Source: JACNKJ01 sp964344565 (GTDB lineage: Bacteria > Krumholzibacteriota > Krumholzibacteriia > JACNKJ01). From it: a DNA stretch of 64,000 nt. Shown one piece after another: positions 6,992-15,875 of the stretch. Made by a program: the position numbers and the translations under genes. Location of the stretch: assembly GCA_964344565.1 (NCBI GenBank), contig CAYFNT010000011.1, forward strand, positions 32,819 to 96,818, written 5' to 3'. How positions within the stretch are numbered: position 1 is the first letter of the stretch; each line of letters begins with the position of its first letter. Below the pieces are notes generated by a model, which was not told where the DNA came from, searched no databases, and saw only the letters and a list, made by a program, of their open reading frames with translations.

Positions 6992-9001
6992 TCAGGAATT
7001 CGCTTCGATGCGGCTTTGGTAGTAGGCGCCCAGCGCCAGGCTGAACAGGCGTGTTTCGGGACTGTCGCTGCGCGAGAGCAGCACGATGGGGACCCTGGCG
7101 CCCAGCACCAGCCCGGCCACCTTGGCCTGGCGCAACTGCAGGAGCGCCTTCACCACGAAGTTGGTGGTGCTGATGTTCGGACCCAGGAAAATGTCGGTCT
7201 CGCCGGCGAGGCGGCTCTCGAGACCCTTGATGTCGGCGGCCTCGTGACTCAGGGCGACATCGAGGGCTACCGGTCCTTCCATGAAGGCCTCGCCGAGGGC
7301 GCCTTCGTTCACCCAGTTCGCCAGCTCACGCATCTCCACGGTCTCGGGGATATCCGGATTCACTTCCTCGGTGAGGGCGAGGCCCGCGATGCGGGGCTCC
7401 TGGATCTCGAGCTGCCGCGCCAGATCCACGGCGTTGGCCAGGATGCTCTTCCGCGTGTCGAGATCCTGCACCAGATTGATGCCCCCGTCGGTGTGCAGCA
7501 TGAAGCGCGGATAGCTGGGGCTCTCGGTGACCGCGACGTGGCTGAGCACGCGCCCGGCGCGGAGCCCTTGCTCCTTGTCCAGAGCGGCGCGCAACAGCAC
7601 GGCGGTGGGCACGCTGCCCTTCATGAGCAGTTCGGCCCGACCCTCGCGCACCTCGTCCACCGCCGCGGCGGCCAGCGCCTCGTCGTCGCCGTCCACATGG
7701 ACCAGCGTGCAATGTTCGAGGGGAAGCACGTGCTCGATGCAGAGTTTGCGGATGACCTTCTGCGGTCCCACGAGCACGGGCTCCACGAGCTTGCGACGCA
7801 CCGCCTCGCGCAGGGCCTCGATGACGCTGGCCTTGGCGGCTCCCGCCACGGCGACCCGTCGGCTGGGATCATGCTCGACCCGGTGGAGCAAGTCTTCGAA
7901 ACGTCGAACGGCGAAGCCGGGCTTTTCCGGGCTGGGGGCGTCCCAATAGGTCTTGGCCTTTTCGTGCCCCTCGAGTACGCGAATCGCACCCTGGGCCAGA
8001 GCCTCCATCTCGCGCTCGCCGGGGTAGTGGAAGACCTGCCCGAGGTAGTCGATGTAGGGGCGCAGCTCCTGCAGCAGGAAATCGCTGCGGCTCATGCCGC
8101 CGGTGAGGATGACACCGTCCACGCGTCCCTTGAGCGCGGCGGCCACGGCGCCCATCTCCTTGGCGATCTGGTAGACCATGGCGCGGAAGGCGAAAGCCGA
8201 CTTCTCGTCGCCCGCCTCGGCCCGGCGTTCGATTTCCTTGAGGTCGGCGGTGCCGAGGTAGCTCATGAGCCCGGCCTCGCTGGACAGGTACTTCTCGAGC
8301 TGCCGGCGTTCGGCGCCGGGCGCGAAGGCGAGGTCGAGGAGTCCGCGAATCGGCAGGGCGCCCGCGCGGTTCGCGCTGAATGGCCCCATGCCCAGCAGGG
8401 CGTCGTTCACGTCCACGATGCGCCCGCCCTTCATGGCGGCCACGCTGATGCCGCCGCCCAGATGCGCGGCGACGAATCGCGACTGTTCGAGGGGTTTGCC
8501 CACTCGCGCGGCCGCGAGGCGCGTGACGGCCTTGAGGCTGAGGGCATGGCTCCGGCCGCTGCGCTCGATGCCCTTCACGCCGCTCACGCGGGCGAGCGGA
8601 TCGAGCTCGTCCACGGTGACCGGGTCCACCACGAATGCGGGAATGCCTCGGGCATCGGCCGCGCCTCTCGCCAGGAGTCCGCCCAGCAGGCTGGCGTGCT
8701 CGCCGTATTTGGCCGAGCGTAGATCTTCGAGCAGGCCGTCGTCGGCCTCGTAGGTGCCGCCTTCCAGGGGCTTGAGGGGGCCGCCCCGTCCCACCACGGC
8801 GTCGAGTTCGGGATCGCCCGCCCGCGCGAGGAAGTCCTTGAGAGCCTGTTCCCGCAGAGGCAATTGTTCGGCGATATTCGAGAAGAGGGCCAGCTCCTCG
8901 GCCTCGTGTTCGAGGTTCTCTTCGAGCTGCGGCCCCTCTTCGTTGAAGAGCGCGATCTTGGTGCTCGTGGAGCCGGGATTGATGACCAGGACGGTCGGCA
9001 C
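6992..9001 (-). CDS. Butyrate kinase-phosphate butyryltransferase fusion
   Basis: One 669-residue open frame joins two enzymes normally encoded by adjacent genes. Residues 1 to about 355 are a butyrate-kinase-type ASKHA kinase: LVINPGSTSTKIALF, AAHLGGGISVAAM and ILTGGMSRSDF. From about 365 to the end is a phosphotransbutyrylase/phosphotransacetylase domain: VAVAGAAKASVIEA, LHTDGGIN, GPNISTTNFV and VLLSRSDSPETRLFSLALGAY. Together they would turn acyl-CoA plus phosphate into acyl-phosphate, then free acid and ATP. It starts with GTG after GGAGGC and heads the operon with iorA and iorB, so branched-chain or aryl acyl-CoA are plausible substrates. No internal stop or restart was seen between the halves. 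Confidence 0.93.
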   Translation of the reverse strand: MPTVLVINPGSTSTKIALFNEEGPQLEENLEHEAEELALFSNIAEQLPLREQALKDFLARAGDPELDAVVGRGGPLKPLEGGTYEADDGLLEDLRSAKYGEHASLLGGLLARGAADARGIPAFVVDPVTVDELDPLARVSGVKGIERSGRSHALSLKAVTRLAAARVGKPLEQSRFVAAHLGGGISVAAMKGGRIVDVNDALLGMGPFSANRAGALPIRGLLDLAFAPGAERRQLEKYLSSEAGLMSYLGTADLKEIERRAEAGDEKSAFAFRAMVYQIAKEMGAVAAALKGRVDGVILTGGMSRSDFLLQELRPYIDYLGQVFHYPGEREMEALAQGAIRVLEGHEKAKTYWDAPSPEKPGFAVRRFEDLLHRVEHDPSRRVAVAGAAKASVIEALREAVRRKLVEPVLVGPQKVIRKLCIEHVLPLEHCTLVHVDGDDEALAAAAVDEVREGRAELLMKGSVPTAVLLRAALDKEQGLRAGRVLSHVAVTESPSYPRFMLHTDGGINLVQDLDTRKSILANAVDLARQLEIQEPRIAGLALTEEVNPDIPETVEMRELANWVNEGALGEAFMEGPVALDVALSHEAADIKGLESRLAGETDIFLGPNISTTNFVVKALLQLRQAKVAGLVLGARVPIVLLSRSDSPETRLFSLALGAYYQSRIEANS

Positions 9002-9099
9002 GGGAAGCCTCCATTGGGGAGCAGGACCTCTTGAATATCAACAAGTAACCCCTTCCGGGGCCGGTCGTCAATGGACGGCGGGCATCCTGACCACAGGGC

Positions 9100-9597
9100 C
9101 TAAACGAAATCGGCAGCGAGACGACGTAGCCGCTTGAGACACTCGTGCAGGCGCACCCTGAGGGTACCCTCGCTGGGGCCATCCATTTCCCGGGCGATGT
9201 CGCGATAGGAGCGCCGCTCATAGAAGCGTTGCCGGATCAACCTGCGGCATGAGCCTCCGAGGTCGAGCAGGGCCCGGCGGATGCGCTCGCCGGTCTCCTT
9301 GCGCGACAGCCGCTCCAGGGGATCGTCATCGGCTTCGGGCCAGTCGTCGTGCAGCGGCAGGACGACCCGGCGCCGGCGGATCCAGTCGATGCAACGGGCC
9401 AGGGCGATCTTGCGCACGAAGCCGCGGAAGCTGCGGTTGAGCTGGAAGCCCTCCCTAGCGCTGGCGACCAGCAGACTGGTGAGGGTGTCCTGGATCAGGT
9501 CGTCTCGCTCTCCTGGAGGGATGGACAGGCGGGCGCTGCGCACGGTGATGGCGATCCAGGCCTCGACGGTGTCGCAGGCTTTCGACTCGCCGCGCAT
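9100..9597 (-). CDS. RNA polymerase ECF-type sigma factor
   Basis: A 165-residue sigma-70 family regulator. Region 2 includes ERDDLIQDTLTSLL and FRGFVRKIALARCIDWIRRRR; region 4 includes CRRLIRQRFYERRSYRDIAREM..GTLRVRLHECLKRLR. The ATG at 9597 is the only standard start, but the frame upstream still reads like sigma region 2 (ERRLLAAF). A CTG at 9654 preceded by AAGGAAGG at a 5-bp gap could be the true start, giving 19 more residues. It is divergent from a transmembrane zinc-finger anti-sigma gene, which probably encodes its regulator. Confidence 0.88.
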   Translation of the reverse strand: MRGESKACDTVEAWIAITVRSARLSIPPGERDDLIQDTLTSLLVASAREGFQLNRSFRGFVRKIALARCIDWIRRRRVVLPLHDDWPEADDDPLERLSRKETGERIRRALLDLGGSCRRLIRQRFYERRSYRDIAREMDGPSEGTLRVRLHECLKRLRRLAADFV

Positions 9598-9811
9598 GAA
9601 GGCGGCGAGGAGGCGGCGTTCCTCGTCGTGGTCGATTGCCTGGCGTTCGGACAGGGCAGCCTTCCTTCGAGTTATGAGGACGGCACGGATCGCGAGCCAT
9701 TAGCCTATGGCCAAGGCTGCGGCAGGTCAACGAAGAAAGGTCATTTCGTCTTTACCCTTGAGAGAGTGGCGGACTTGCCCTAGGCTTGCTCCACCTTAGC
9801 AGCGAGGCGGG

Positions 9812-11761
9812 ATGAGACACGAGGAAGCCCAATTACTTTTAAGCGATCTGGTCCTCGGCGAACTGGAAGCTGACGCGGCCGCGAAGCTGCGAGACCACCT
9901 CGCCGAGTGCGCCGCATGCCGCCGCGAGCGTGACTTCATCGAGGTCCTCGTCGAGGAGCTGCGGGAAGGGGGCGAGGAGATCCTCGCCGGCCATCCAGAC
10001 GTCGAGGACCTGGCCGCCTTCGGCCTCGGCGACACGCCCATGGAGTCCGAGCGCCGTGCCGGCATCGAATGTCACCTGAGGATCTGCCGCCACTGCCGTG
10101 AAGAGCTGGACTTGGTCAGGCGCGCGGCGCGAGCCGCCTATCCGACCGCCGCCAAGCGCCCCGGGTCCTGGCGCAACTGGCTGGTGGCGGCCCTGCTGCT
10201 GGTGATCGTCGCCCTGGCCTGGCCGGCCTACCGGGGCATCTTCAATCAGGAGCGGCCGCAACTGGTAGTCCACTCCGGCCAGCTGCTCAATCTGCCCGAG
10301 CCCGGCCTGGCCCAGCAAGGCGAGGTGCCGGTGCTGGCCCTCGCCGACGATCTCTCCCACTTGCCGGTGGCCGTGGCCTGGGACCTGGAGATACGCGGCG
10401 ACCAGGATTTGCTCTTCAGCCTGGCCGAGTTGCCCTCGGGCAGCGAGATCTGGAGCGAGCGAGGCCGGGCCTCCCGCTTCTTCGACGCGGGTCTGAAGGC
10501 CCTGTCCCTCATGGTCCCCGCCGGCGGCCTGGGTGCCGGCACCTACCAACTCGTGGTAAAGAACCCGAGGGACGGATCGGTGCTGGGCAGCTACCGGTTC
10601 CGCCTCGGCCTCGGCGGGCGTTCACGGGAAGGCGGCGGCGCCTCGGTGCCGACGCCGGACGGGGGCTTCCTCATCGCCGGCGAGACCTATTCATTCGGCC
10701 TGGGGCAGTCCGACGGCTGGGTCATCAAGACCGACGAGATGGGCCTGGTAGAGTGGAGCCGCAGCTACGGCGGCCTCGGCTGGGATGGCTTCGCCGACGT
10801 CATCCGTGTCGAGGACGGCTATGTGCTCTGCGGCTGGGCGGGCAACGCCTATGCCCACCTGTGGCTGTTGAAGATCAGCGAGCAGGGGGACATCGTCTGG
10901 GATAGGCGCTTTGGCACCGAGCGCGCCTGGGACAACGGCCGCGAGGTCGTACAGCTGAGCGACGGCGGCTTCGCAGCCGTGGGCTACACGAATTCCTACG
11001 GCCCCGGGGCCTTCGCCGTCTACCTGGTGCGCACCGATGCCCAGGGACGCCGCCTGTGGCAGAAGACCTACGGCGGCGAGAACAACGACGTGGGCTACGG
11101 GTTGGTGGAAGCGCCGGACGGTGGGCTGACTCTGGTGGCCCGCACCGGCTCTTTCGGGGCCGGCGGCATGGACGCCTGGGTCGTTCACACCGATGCCGAA
11201 GGCGAGATCCTATGGGATCGGACCTTCGGCAGCGAGGTCCAGGACCACGGCACCGACCTCGTCCTCTTGCCGGAGGGCGGCTACCTCCTCGTCGGCTCGA
11301 GCGAACTGGCGGGCATCGGCAGCAAGACGAGCTGGCTGCGCCACCTGGACGAGAAGGGCGATGAGATCTGGTACCGGGGATACCCGGAGGGGGACTACGG
11401 CTATTTCCACTCAGCGATGATCGCCAGCACGGGCGATCTTGTTATCGCCGGCTCTCGTGCTGATCAGCGCTCCGGGGAGACCAACTATTGGGTCGCCGCT
11501 TTTGACCTGCTGGGCGAAGTGTTGTGGAGCCACCAGTACGGCGGCGTGGGCGAGGACATGGCTCAGGGCTTATGCGAGGGCCGAGCCGGCGGCTACCTTC
11601 TCAGCGGTACCACCAGTTCCTGGGGAGCCGGTGACAAGGACTTCTGGATCATCAAGACCGACGCCGAGGGCCACTGGGAGCCTGGCAATCCCAGCCGCGA
11701 GATCTGGGACCGTGTGCTCGCGCGCATGCGCGCCGAGGACGGCGGCAAGCCGCAGCTGTAA
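9812..11761 (+). CDS. Membrane anti-sigma factor with two zinc fingers and a repeat ectodomain
   Basis: Probable regulator of the divergent ECF sigma factor. The cytoplasmic part holds two zf-HC2-like fingers in tandem: His3/His29-x3-Cys33-x2-Cys36, and His61/His88-x3-Cys92-x2-Cys95. A single membrane helix (about 123-140) follows. The rest is extracytoplasmic: a linker region, then seven repeats of about 50 residues with the pattern DGGF..VG......DAWVVKTD..G...W.+.YGG, very likely a beta-propeller. The layout suggests an outside signal is sensed by the propeller and relayed to sigma release. A second complete finger is unusual. GAGGCGGG precedes the ATG. The ligand is unknown. Confidence 0.88.
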   Translation: MRHEEAQLLLSDLVLGELEADAAAKLRDHLAECAACRRERDFIEVLVEELREGGEEILAGHPDVEDLAAFGLGDTPMESERRAGIECHLRICRHCREELDLVRRAARAAYPTAAKRPGSWRNWLVAALLLVIVALAWPAYRGIFNQERPQLVVHSGQLLNLPEPGLAQQGEVPVLALADDLSHLPVAVAWDLEIRGDQDLLFSLAELPSGSEIWSERGRASRFFDAGLKALSLMVPAGGLGAGTYQLVVKNPRDGSVLGSYRFRLGLGGRSREGGGASVPTPDGGFLIAGETYSFGLGQSDGWVIKTDEMGLVEWSRSYGGLGWDGFADVIRVEDGYVLCGWAGNAYAHLWLLKISEQGDIVWDRRFGTERAWDNGREVVQLSDGGFAAVGYTNSYGPGAFAVYLVRTDAQGRRLWQKTYGGENNDVGYGLVEAPDGGLTLVARTGSFGAGGMDAWVVHTDAEGEILWDRTFGSEVQDHGTDLVLLPEGGYLLVGSSELAGIGSKTSWLRHLDEKGDEIWYRGYPEGDYGYFHSAMIASTGDLVIAGSRADQRSGETNYWVAAFDLLGEVLWSHQYGGVGEDMAQGLCEGRAGGYLLSGTTSSWGAGDKDFWIIKTDAEGHWEPGNPSREIWDRVLARMRAEDGGKPQL

Positions 11762-11874
11762 GTATTTCCTAACAAGTCAAGTCTTTGAACGACCAGTCAT
11801 GCGCGTCGAAGTGGTAGGGGTGTTCCATGCCTGATCCCCACATTCGGCAGCTTACAGGGTCGAAAGGAGACTCA

Positions 11875-13005
11875 ATGCGTTCGCTCGCTCTCATCACGCT
11901 GCTCGGCATCGCGGGATCCACTTCCGCAGCCGTTCTGAATGTGCCTGAAGACTTCGGAACGATTCAGGAGGCGATCATTTCCGCAGAGGACGGCGATCGC
12001 GTGGAGGTCGCTCCGGGTGTCTACTCCGGGGAGGGCAATGTGAATCTGGACTTCCTGCAGAAGTCGATCTCCCTGTTCGGAGTCTCGGGGCCCGAAGTGA
12101 CAAGCATCGATTGCCAGAATGGCTCCAGGGCCTTCGACCTTTCGGGGGATAGGGCGATACAGTGCAGCATCGAAGGCTTCACGGTGATGAACGCCGATCC
12201 GGGAGGCGGATACCCCAGTGGCAACGGCGGAGCGATGCGTCTATCCGGACTCACCCTCACGCTCGAAAACTGCGTGTTCACCCAAAACAGGTCGGGCTAC
12301 CACGGGGGAGCGATCTGGCTGAATCACTCGGACATGATCATCAGAGGCTGCAGTTTCGTCGAAAATCAGGCCCCAAGCGGCCCACACGCCCATGCTGGGG
12401 CAATCCTGGTCCAGGACTATTGCAACGTCCTCATCGAAGATTCGAGCTTCATCGGCAACATCGCCCATGAGAATGCAGGGGCCTTGTTCGTGAATGGGAG
12501 CGACGATGTGCAGGTGGTCAATAGCCTCTTCAGCGGCAACACCGCGAGCACCGGTTCTGGTGCGGGGATATACGCCGGTGGCCCTGTCCACGCGATCAAT
12601 CTGACCCTGGTCGGGAATCATGCGGGTTCGGGGACTGGTGGCGGAATCTGCGTGTCCGATGGAGCCAGCCAATTGACGCTCGAGAACTCGATCATTGCCT
12701 TTTCTACGGCGGGAGAGGCGATCTACAGCTCCGATCCGGGAAACACAACCATTCTCTGCAGTGATCTGTACGGGAATCTCGGCGGCGACTGGACGGGAAA
12801 CATCGCGGGCCAGCACGGTTCGGCGGGAAATATCTCGGAGAACCCCCTGATCTGCGATTTCGAATTCGCCAACTACTCGCTGGAGACCGTTTCGCCATGC
12901 GCCCCCGCCAACAACGAATGTGGAGTGCTGATTGGTAGCTCACCCGTCGGCTGTTCCACTCAGGCTCGAAACAGTACCTGGGGAAAGGTGAAGGCCAGCT
13001 TCTGA
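11875..13005 (+). CDS. Secreted right-handed parallel beta-helix protein
   Basis: A 376-residue exported protein. A signal peptide (MRSLALITLLGIAGSTSAA) is followed by VLNVPEDFGTIQEAI..GDRVEVAPGVY, the standard entry into pectin-lyase-like beta-helix folds, and then many short repeats of the type L.NC.F..N......GGAI. The ATG at 11875 is chosen because it starts the signal peptide and AAAGGAGA lies before it; an upstream in-frame start at 11827 would precede the signal. No catalytic residues can be assigned and there is no C-terminal sorting domain. Such proteins may be surface adhesins or glycan-binding or -cleaving proteins. Confidence 0.85.
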   Translation: MRSLALITLLGIAGSTSAAVLNVPEDFGTIQEAIISAEDGDRVEVAPGVYSGEGNVNLDFLQKSISLFGVSGPEVTSIDCQNGSRAFDLSGDRAIQCSIEGFTVMNADPGGGYPSGNGGAMRLSGLTLTLENCVFTQNRSGYHGGAIWLNHSDMIIRGCSFVENQAPSGPHAHAGAILVQDYCNVLIEDSSFIGNIAHENAGALFVNGSDDVQVVNSLFSGNTASTGSGAGIYAGGPVHAINLTLVGNHAGSGTGGGICVSDGASQLTLENSIIAFSTAGEAIYSSDPGNTTILCSDLYGNLGGDWTGNIAGQHGSAGNISENPLICDFEFANYSLETVSPCAPANNECGVLIGSSPVGCSTQARNSTWGKVKASF

Positions 13006-13138
13006 ATCCTGGAGGCCGAGAGTCGATGGAGCTCATTCCTGTGGCCCACATTCTTGGTGCGAACCACCCGCGAGAAATAGATCCCTTAAAGACATCGGGA
13101 CACAACGGTAAGGCGATAGCAAAGTGGAGGGCTTAAAA

Positions 13139-13720
13139 GTGAATCGAATCGAACAGATGCTGATGCAGATCACCAGGATGCTGGCTCTTGTCGGAAGTCT
13201 GCTGATTCTGGTGCTCATCGTCGTTCTGGCCTTCTCTCTGAGCGGAGGGAGTGGAGGGTCGAATGAGGTCACCCTGGATGAAGTCCTCGCGATCGCTCAG
13301 CCCGCCGGGCAAGCCGAAGACATGGATTCAGGGGAAAGGGCGGATGAAGTCGAGATTCCCGAGTCAGTGAGGCAGTACCTGGATGGTGACAATGCCGAAA
13401 TCGTCCTTGCCTGGGTCGTGGACATGAGTGCGTCCGACCGCGCCGATTTCTTCGGCAACCTCGACGAAGTGCTGAAAAAGGCGCACCGACAGCATGCCGA
13501 AATCGACGTGGCAAGCCTGTTCAACACCTATCACTCATTGAAGCTCGAGGAGATGAGCCAGTCGGAATTCGAAAGGCTTGGCGGCCAGTACAAGGAGATG
13601 GCTCGTAAAGCCGGCCTGCTCGCGGCCATTCTCGGTCTCGCCGTTCTTTTCATGCTCGCGACCATGATCATCATGCTGAAAGCCATTGAAACTAACACCC
13701 GCCCTTCCGCGGAAATCTAG
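13139..13720 (+). CDS. Unknown protein with two membrane helices
   Basis: 193 residues with an N-terminal helix (MLALVGSLLILVLIVVLAF) and a C-terminal helix (GLLAAILGLAVLFMLATMIIML) around a roughly 110-residue acidic loop (PESVRQYLDGDNAEIVLAWVV, then SRLNTY-like helical segments). The GTG at 13139 is chosen because GGAGGG (13126-13131) sits 7 bp upstream; the GTG at 13124 overlaps that SD. I do not recognise the family. It lies 15 bp before another small unknown gene, with which it is probably cotranscribed. Confidence 0.72.
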   Translation: MNRIEQMLMQITRMLALVGSLLILVLIVVLAFSLSGGSGGSNEVTLDEVLAIAQPAGQAEDMDSGERADEVEIPESVRQYLDGDNAEIVLAWVVDMSASDRADFFGNLDEVLKKAHRQHAEIDVASLFNTYHSLKLEEMSQSEFERLGGQYKEMARKAGLLAAILGLAVLFMLATMIIMLKAIETNTRPSAEI

Positions 13721-13735
13721 ACCTGGGGGGAATCA

Positions 13736-13954
13736 GTGGAATCGGACTACGCGTCCGCTTTGCTGGTCCTCGCCGGCACACTGATGGGCGGGTTCGAGGC
13801 CGACGAGCTGCGCAGGCTCCTGGTGAGGGTCGGTGACGTCCGCGTCAAGCGCCCCGACGGCGGTGAATGGTGGTATCTGGTCGGCCGGGAACCCGTGAGG
13901 ATCGCCCGTCTCGAGGCTCGGAGACAGGCGCAGGATGAGGTGAGGGCAAGCTGA
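13736..13954 (+). CDS. Small unknown protein (72 residues)
   Basis: A short soluble protein starting at GTG 13736 after a GGGGGG Shine-Dalgarno-like run and 15 bp beyond the upstream membrane protein. The segment VGDVRVKRPDGGEWWYLVGREPVRIARLEARRQ alternates charged and aromatic residues like a small beta-rich domain. I recognise no family. Spacing, ribosome-binding site and codon use resemble its neighbours, but evidence for its being real is modest. Confidence 0.5.
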   Translation: MESDYASALLVLAGTLMGGFEADELRRLLVRVGDVRVKRPDGGEWWYLVGREPVRIARLEARRQAQDEVRAS

Positions 13955-14080
13955 GCGCAGGCTCATCCTTCCCCCATTCGAACACGACTTGATCCCGCCG
14001 CGGGCATCCATTAAAGTCGCCCCCGTCCGGAATCCGCCGACCGCGCGGGTTCCCTCGCATCACATCCCGGGAGAGTCCGA

Positions 14081-15067
14081 ATGCCAGATCTCGAAGTTCT
14101 TCAGCAGGGCCTAGGAGAACTGCTCCAGCCGCCCGATCTCGCCGCCTTCCGCGCCTGGAACCGCGACAACAAGTCCATGGCGCTGGAAGACAAGCTCATG
14201 TCCGAGAAGGAAGCCGTCAGCCGATTCGTGAATGGCGGCGACTACATCGGCTTCGAACTCTACGGCACCTGTCGCGCGCCGCTGAACGTGGTGCGCGAGA
14301 TCGTGCGTCAGGGCCCGAAGGATCTGCGCCTGGTCGGCCAGGGCCTGCAGGACGTCGACTTCCTCGTGGCCGCCGGACTCGTGAAGGCCATGGACCTGAC
14401 CTACGTGGGATACGAAGTGCACGGTCTCTCGCCGGTACTCCGCACGGCCGCCGAGAAGAAGGGACTTCAGCTGGTCGAGTGGAGCAACGCCGCCATCGCC
14501 TGGCGTTTCAAGGCCGCGGCCATGGGCGTGCCCTTCCTGCCCATCAGCAGCATGCTCGGCACCGACACCTTCAACTACTCGGCGGGCATGGTGTCCGAAT
14601 GTCCCTTCACGGGAAAGCGGGTCATGCTGCTTCCCGCGCTGATTCTCGACTGCGGCATCATCCACGTGCACAAGGCCGACAGGTACGGCAACTGCTTCCT
14701 CGAGGGAATCAGCGGATTCGCCCTGGAGATGGCTCGCGCGAGCAAGCGCGTGATCATCAGCGCCGAGGAGATCGTGGACACCGACGAGTTCCGTACCTAC
14801 CCGGACCGCAACGTGATTCCCTACTTCCTCGTGGATGCCGTGGTGCACGGTCCCTTCGCGAGCCACCCGGGCGAGATGCCCAACCTCTACGGGCGCGACG
14901 AGCCGGCGATCATGGAATGGCTGAAGCTCGGCAAGGACGAGGAGGCCGTGAACGCCTACCTCAAGAAGCACTGCTACGACCTGGAAGATCACGCGGCCTA
15001 TCTCGAGATGATCGGCGGCGAGGCCAAGATGGCCGAGCTGCGCGACATCGCCGTGGGGAGGGAATAA
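14081..15067 (+). CDS. CoA-transferase, alpha subunit (glutaconate CoA-transferase-like)
   Basis: The 328-residue A subunit of a family I CoA-transferase. KLMSEKEAVSRFVNGGDYIGFE, the substrate-loop region and HVHKADRYGNCFLEGISGF match GctA-like subunits. It moves CoA between acyl-CoA and a carboxylic acid in the cytoplasm. GGGAG precedes the ATG. The stop shares one base with the ATG of the beta subunit (TAATG), so the pair is translationally coupled. The exact acid cannot be read from sequence; glutaconate, 3-oxoadipate or a related dicarboxylate are possible. Confidence 0.9.
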   Translation: MPDLEVLQQGLGELLQPPDLAAFRAWNRDNKSMALEDKLMSEKEAVSRFVNGGDYIGFELYGTCRAPLNVVREIVRQGPKDLRLVGQGLQDVDFLVAAGLVKAMDLTYVGYEVHGLSPVLRTAAEKKGLQLVEWSNAAIAWRFKAAAMGVPFLPISSMLGTDTFNYSAGMVSECPFTGKRVMLLPALILDCGIIHVHKADRYGNCFLEGISGFALEMARASKRVIISAEEIVDTDEFRTYPDRNVIPYFLVDAVVHGPFASHPGEMPNLYGRDEPAIMEWLKLGKDEEAVNAYLKKHCYDLEDHAAYLEMIGGEAKMAELRDIAVGRE

Positions 15068-15831
15068 TGGCCAGCGAATACAACGCCAACGAACTGCTCA
15101 TCTCCCTTTCGGCCCGGCTCATGGAGGATCGCTCGAGCGCCTTCATCGGCACCGGCGTGCCCATGCTGGCGGCGGCCCTGGCCAAGCGCCTCTACGCGCC
15201 GGACCTGGTCAGCGTCTTCGAATTCGGCGGCATCGGTTCCACCCTCAAGTATCTGCCGCGGGGAGTGGGCGAATCGAAGACCTTCTACCGGGCGCTGGTG
15301 GCCACGGGCATCTGCGACGTCATGGAGAACGCGGCCCGCGGATTCGTGACCTACGGCTTCCTCGGCGGCGCGCAGATCGACATGTACGGCAACCTCAACA
15401 GCACGGTCATCGGCGACCACGACAAGCCCAAGGTGCGCATGCCCGGCAGCGGCGGCGGCAACGACGTGGGGAGCTTCTGCTGGAAGACCATCGCCGTGAT
15501 GCGCCACGAGAAGACGCGCTTCATCCCGAAGCTCGATTTCTACACCACGCCGGGATACCTCACCGGACCCGGTTCACGCGAAGCGGCCGGCCTTTTCCCC
15601 GAAACCGGGCCCTATCGCGTGGTCACGAATCTGGCCACCCTGGGATACGACGAGGAGAGCTGCCGCATGAAGCTGCTGGCGCTGAATCCCGGAGTCGAAC
15701 TAGAGGAGGTGGTGGAGAACACCGGTTTCGAGTTGGTCATCCCCGACGAGGTGGGTCGCAACGACCCGCCCAGCGAGGAGGAGCTTCGCGCCCTGCGCGA
15801 GGACATCGATCCGGACGGGCTCTACATCTAG
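15067..15831 (+). CDS. CoA-transferase, beta subunit (glutaconate CoA-transferase-like)
   Basis: 254 residues and partner of the preceding alpha subunit. Glu52 in the FEFGG segment lies near the position of the catalytic Glu54 of the Acidaminococcus beta subunit, which forms the gamma-glutamyl-CoA thioester. GFLGGAQIDMYGNLNSTVIG and the glycine-rich MPGSGGGNDV loop are family features. It starts at the TAATG overlap and ends just before a hairpin terminator. Confidence 0.9.
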   Translation: MASEYNANELLISLSARLMEDRSSAFIGTGVPMLAAALAKRLYAPDLVSVFEFGGIGSTLKYLPRGVGESKTFYRALVATGICDVMENAARGFVTYGFLGGAQIDMYGNLNSTVIGDHDKPKVRMPGSGGGNDVGSFCWKTIAVMRHEKTRFIPKLDFYTTPGYLTGPGSREAAGLFPETGPYRVVTNLATLGYDEESCRMKLLALNPGVELEEVVENTGFELVIPDEVGRNDPPSEEELRALREDIDPDGLYI

Positions 15832-15841
15832 CCGAATCGAA

Positions 15842-15868
15842 AAGGGCCGGCGGAAATCGCCGGCCCTT
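15842..15868. terminator. Bidirectional terminator between CoA-transferase and histidine kinase
   Basis: A perfect 11-bp stem (AAGGGCCGGCG / CGCCGGCCCTT) with loop GAAAT lies between two convergent genes. T-tracts are short: CTTCG on the plus side and CTTTTCG on the minus side. Confidence 0.8.
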
Positions 15869-15875
15869 CGTGCAT

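Noticed and set aside
9728..9749. ECF-type promoter AAC-N15-CGTC between the sigma and anti-sigma genes
   Set aside because: Spacing is one base short of the usual and the motif is too short to be convincing.
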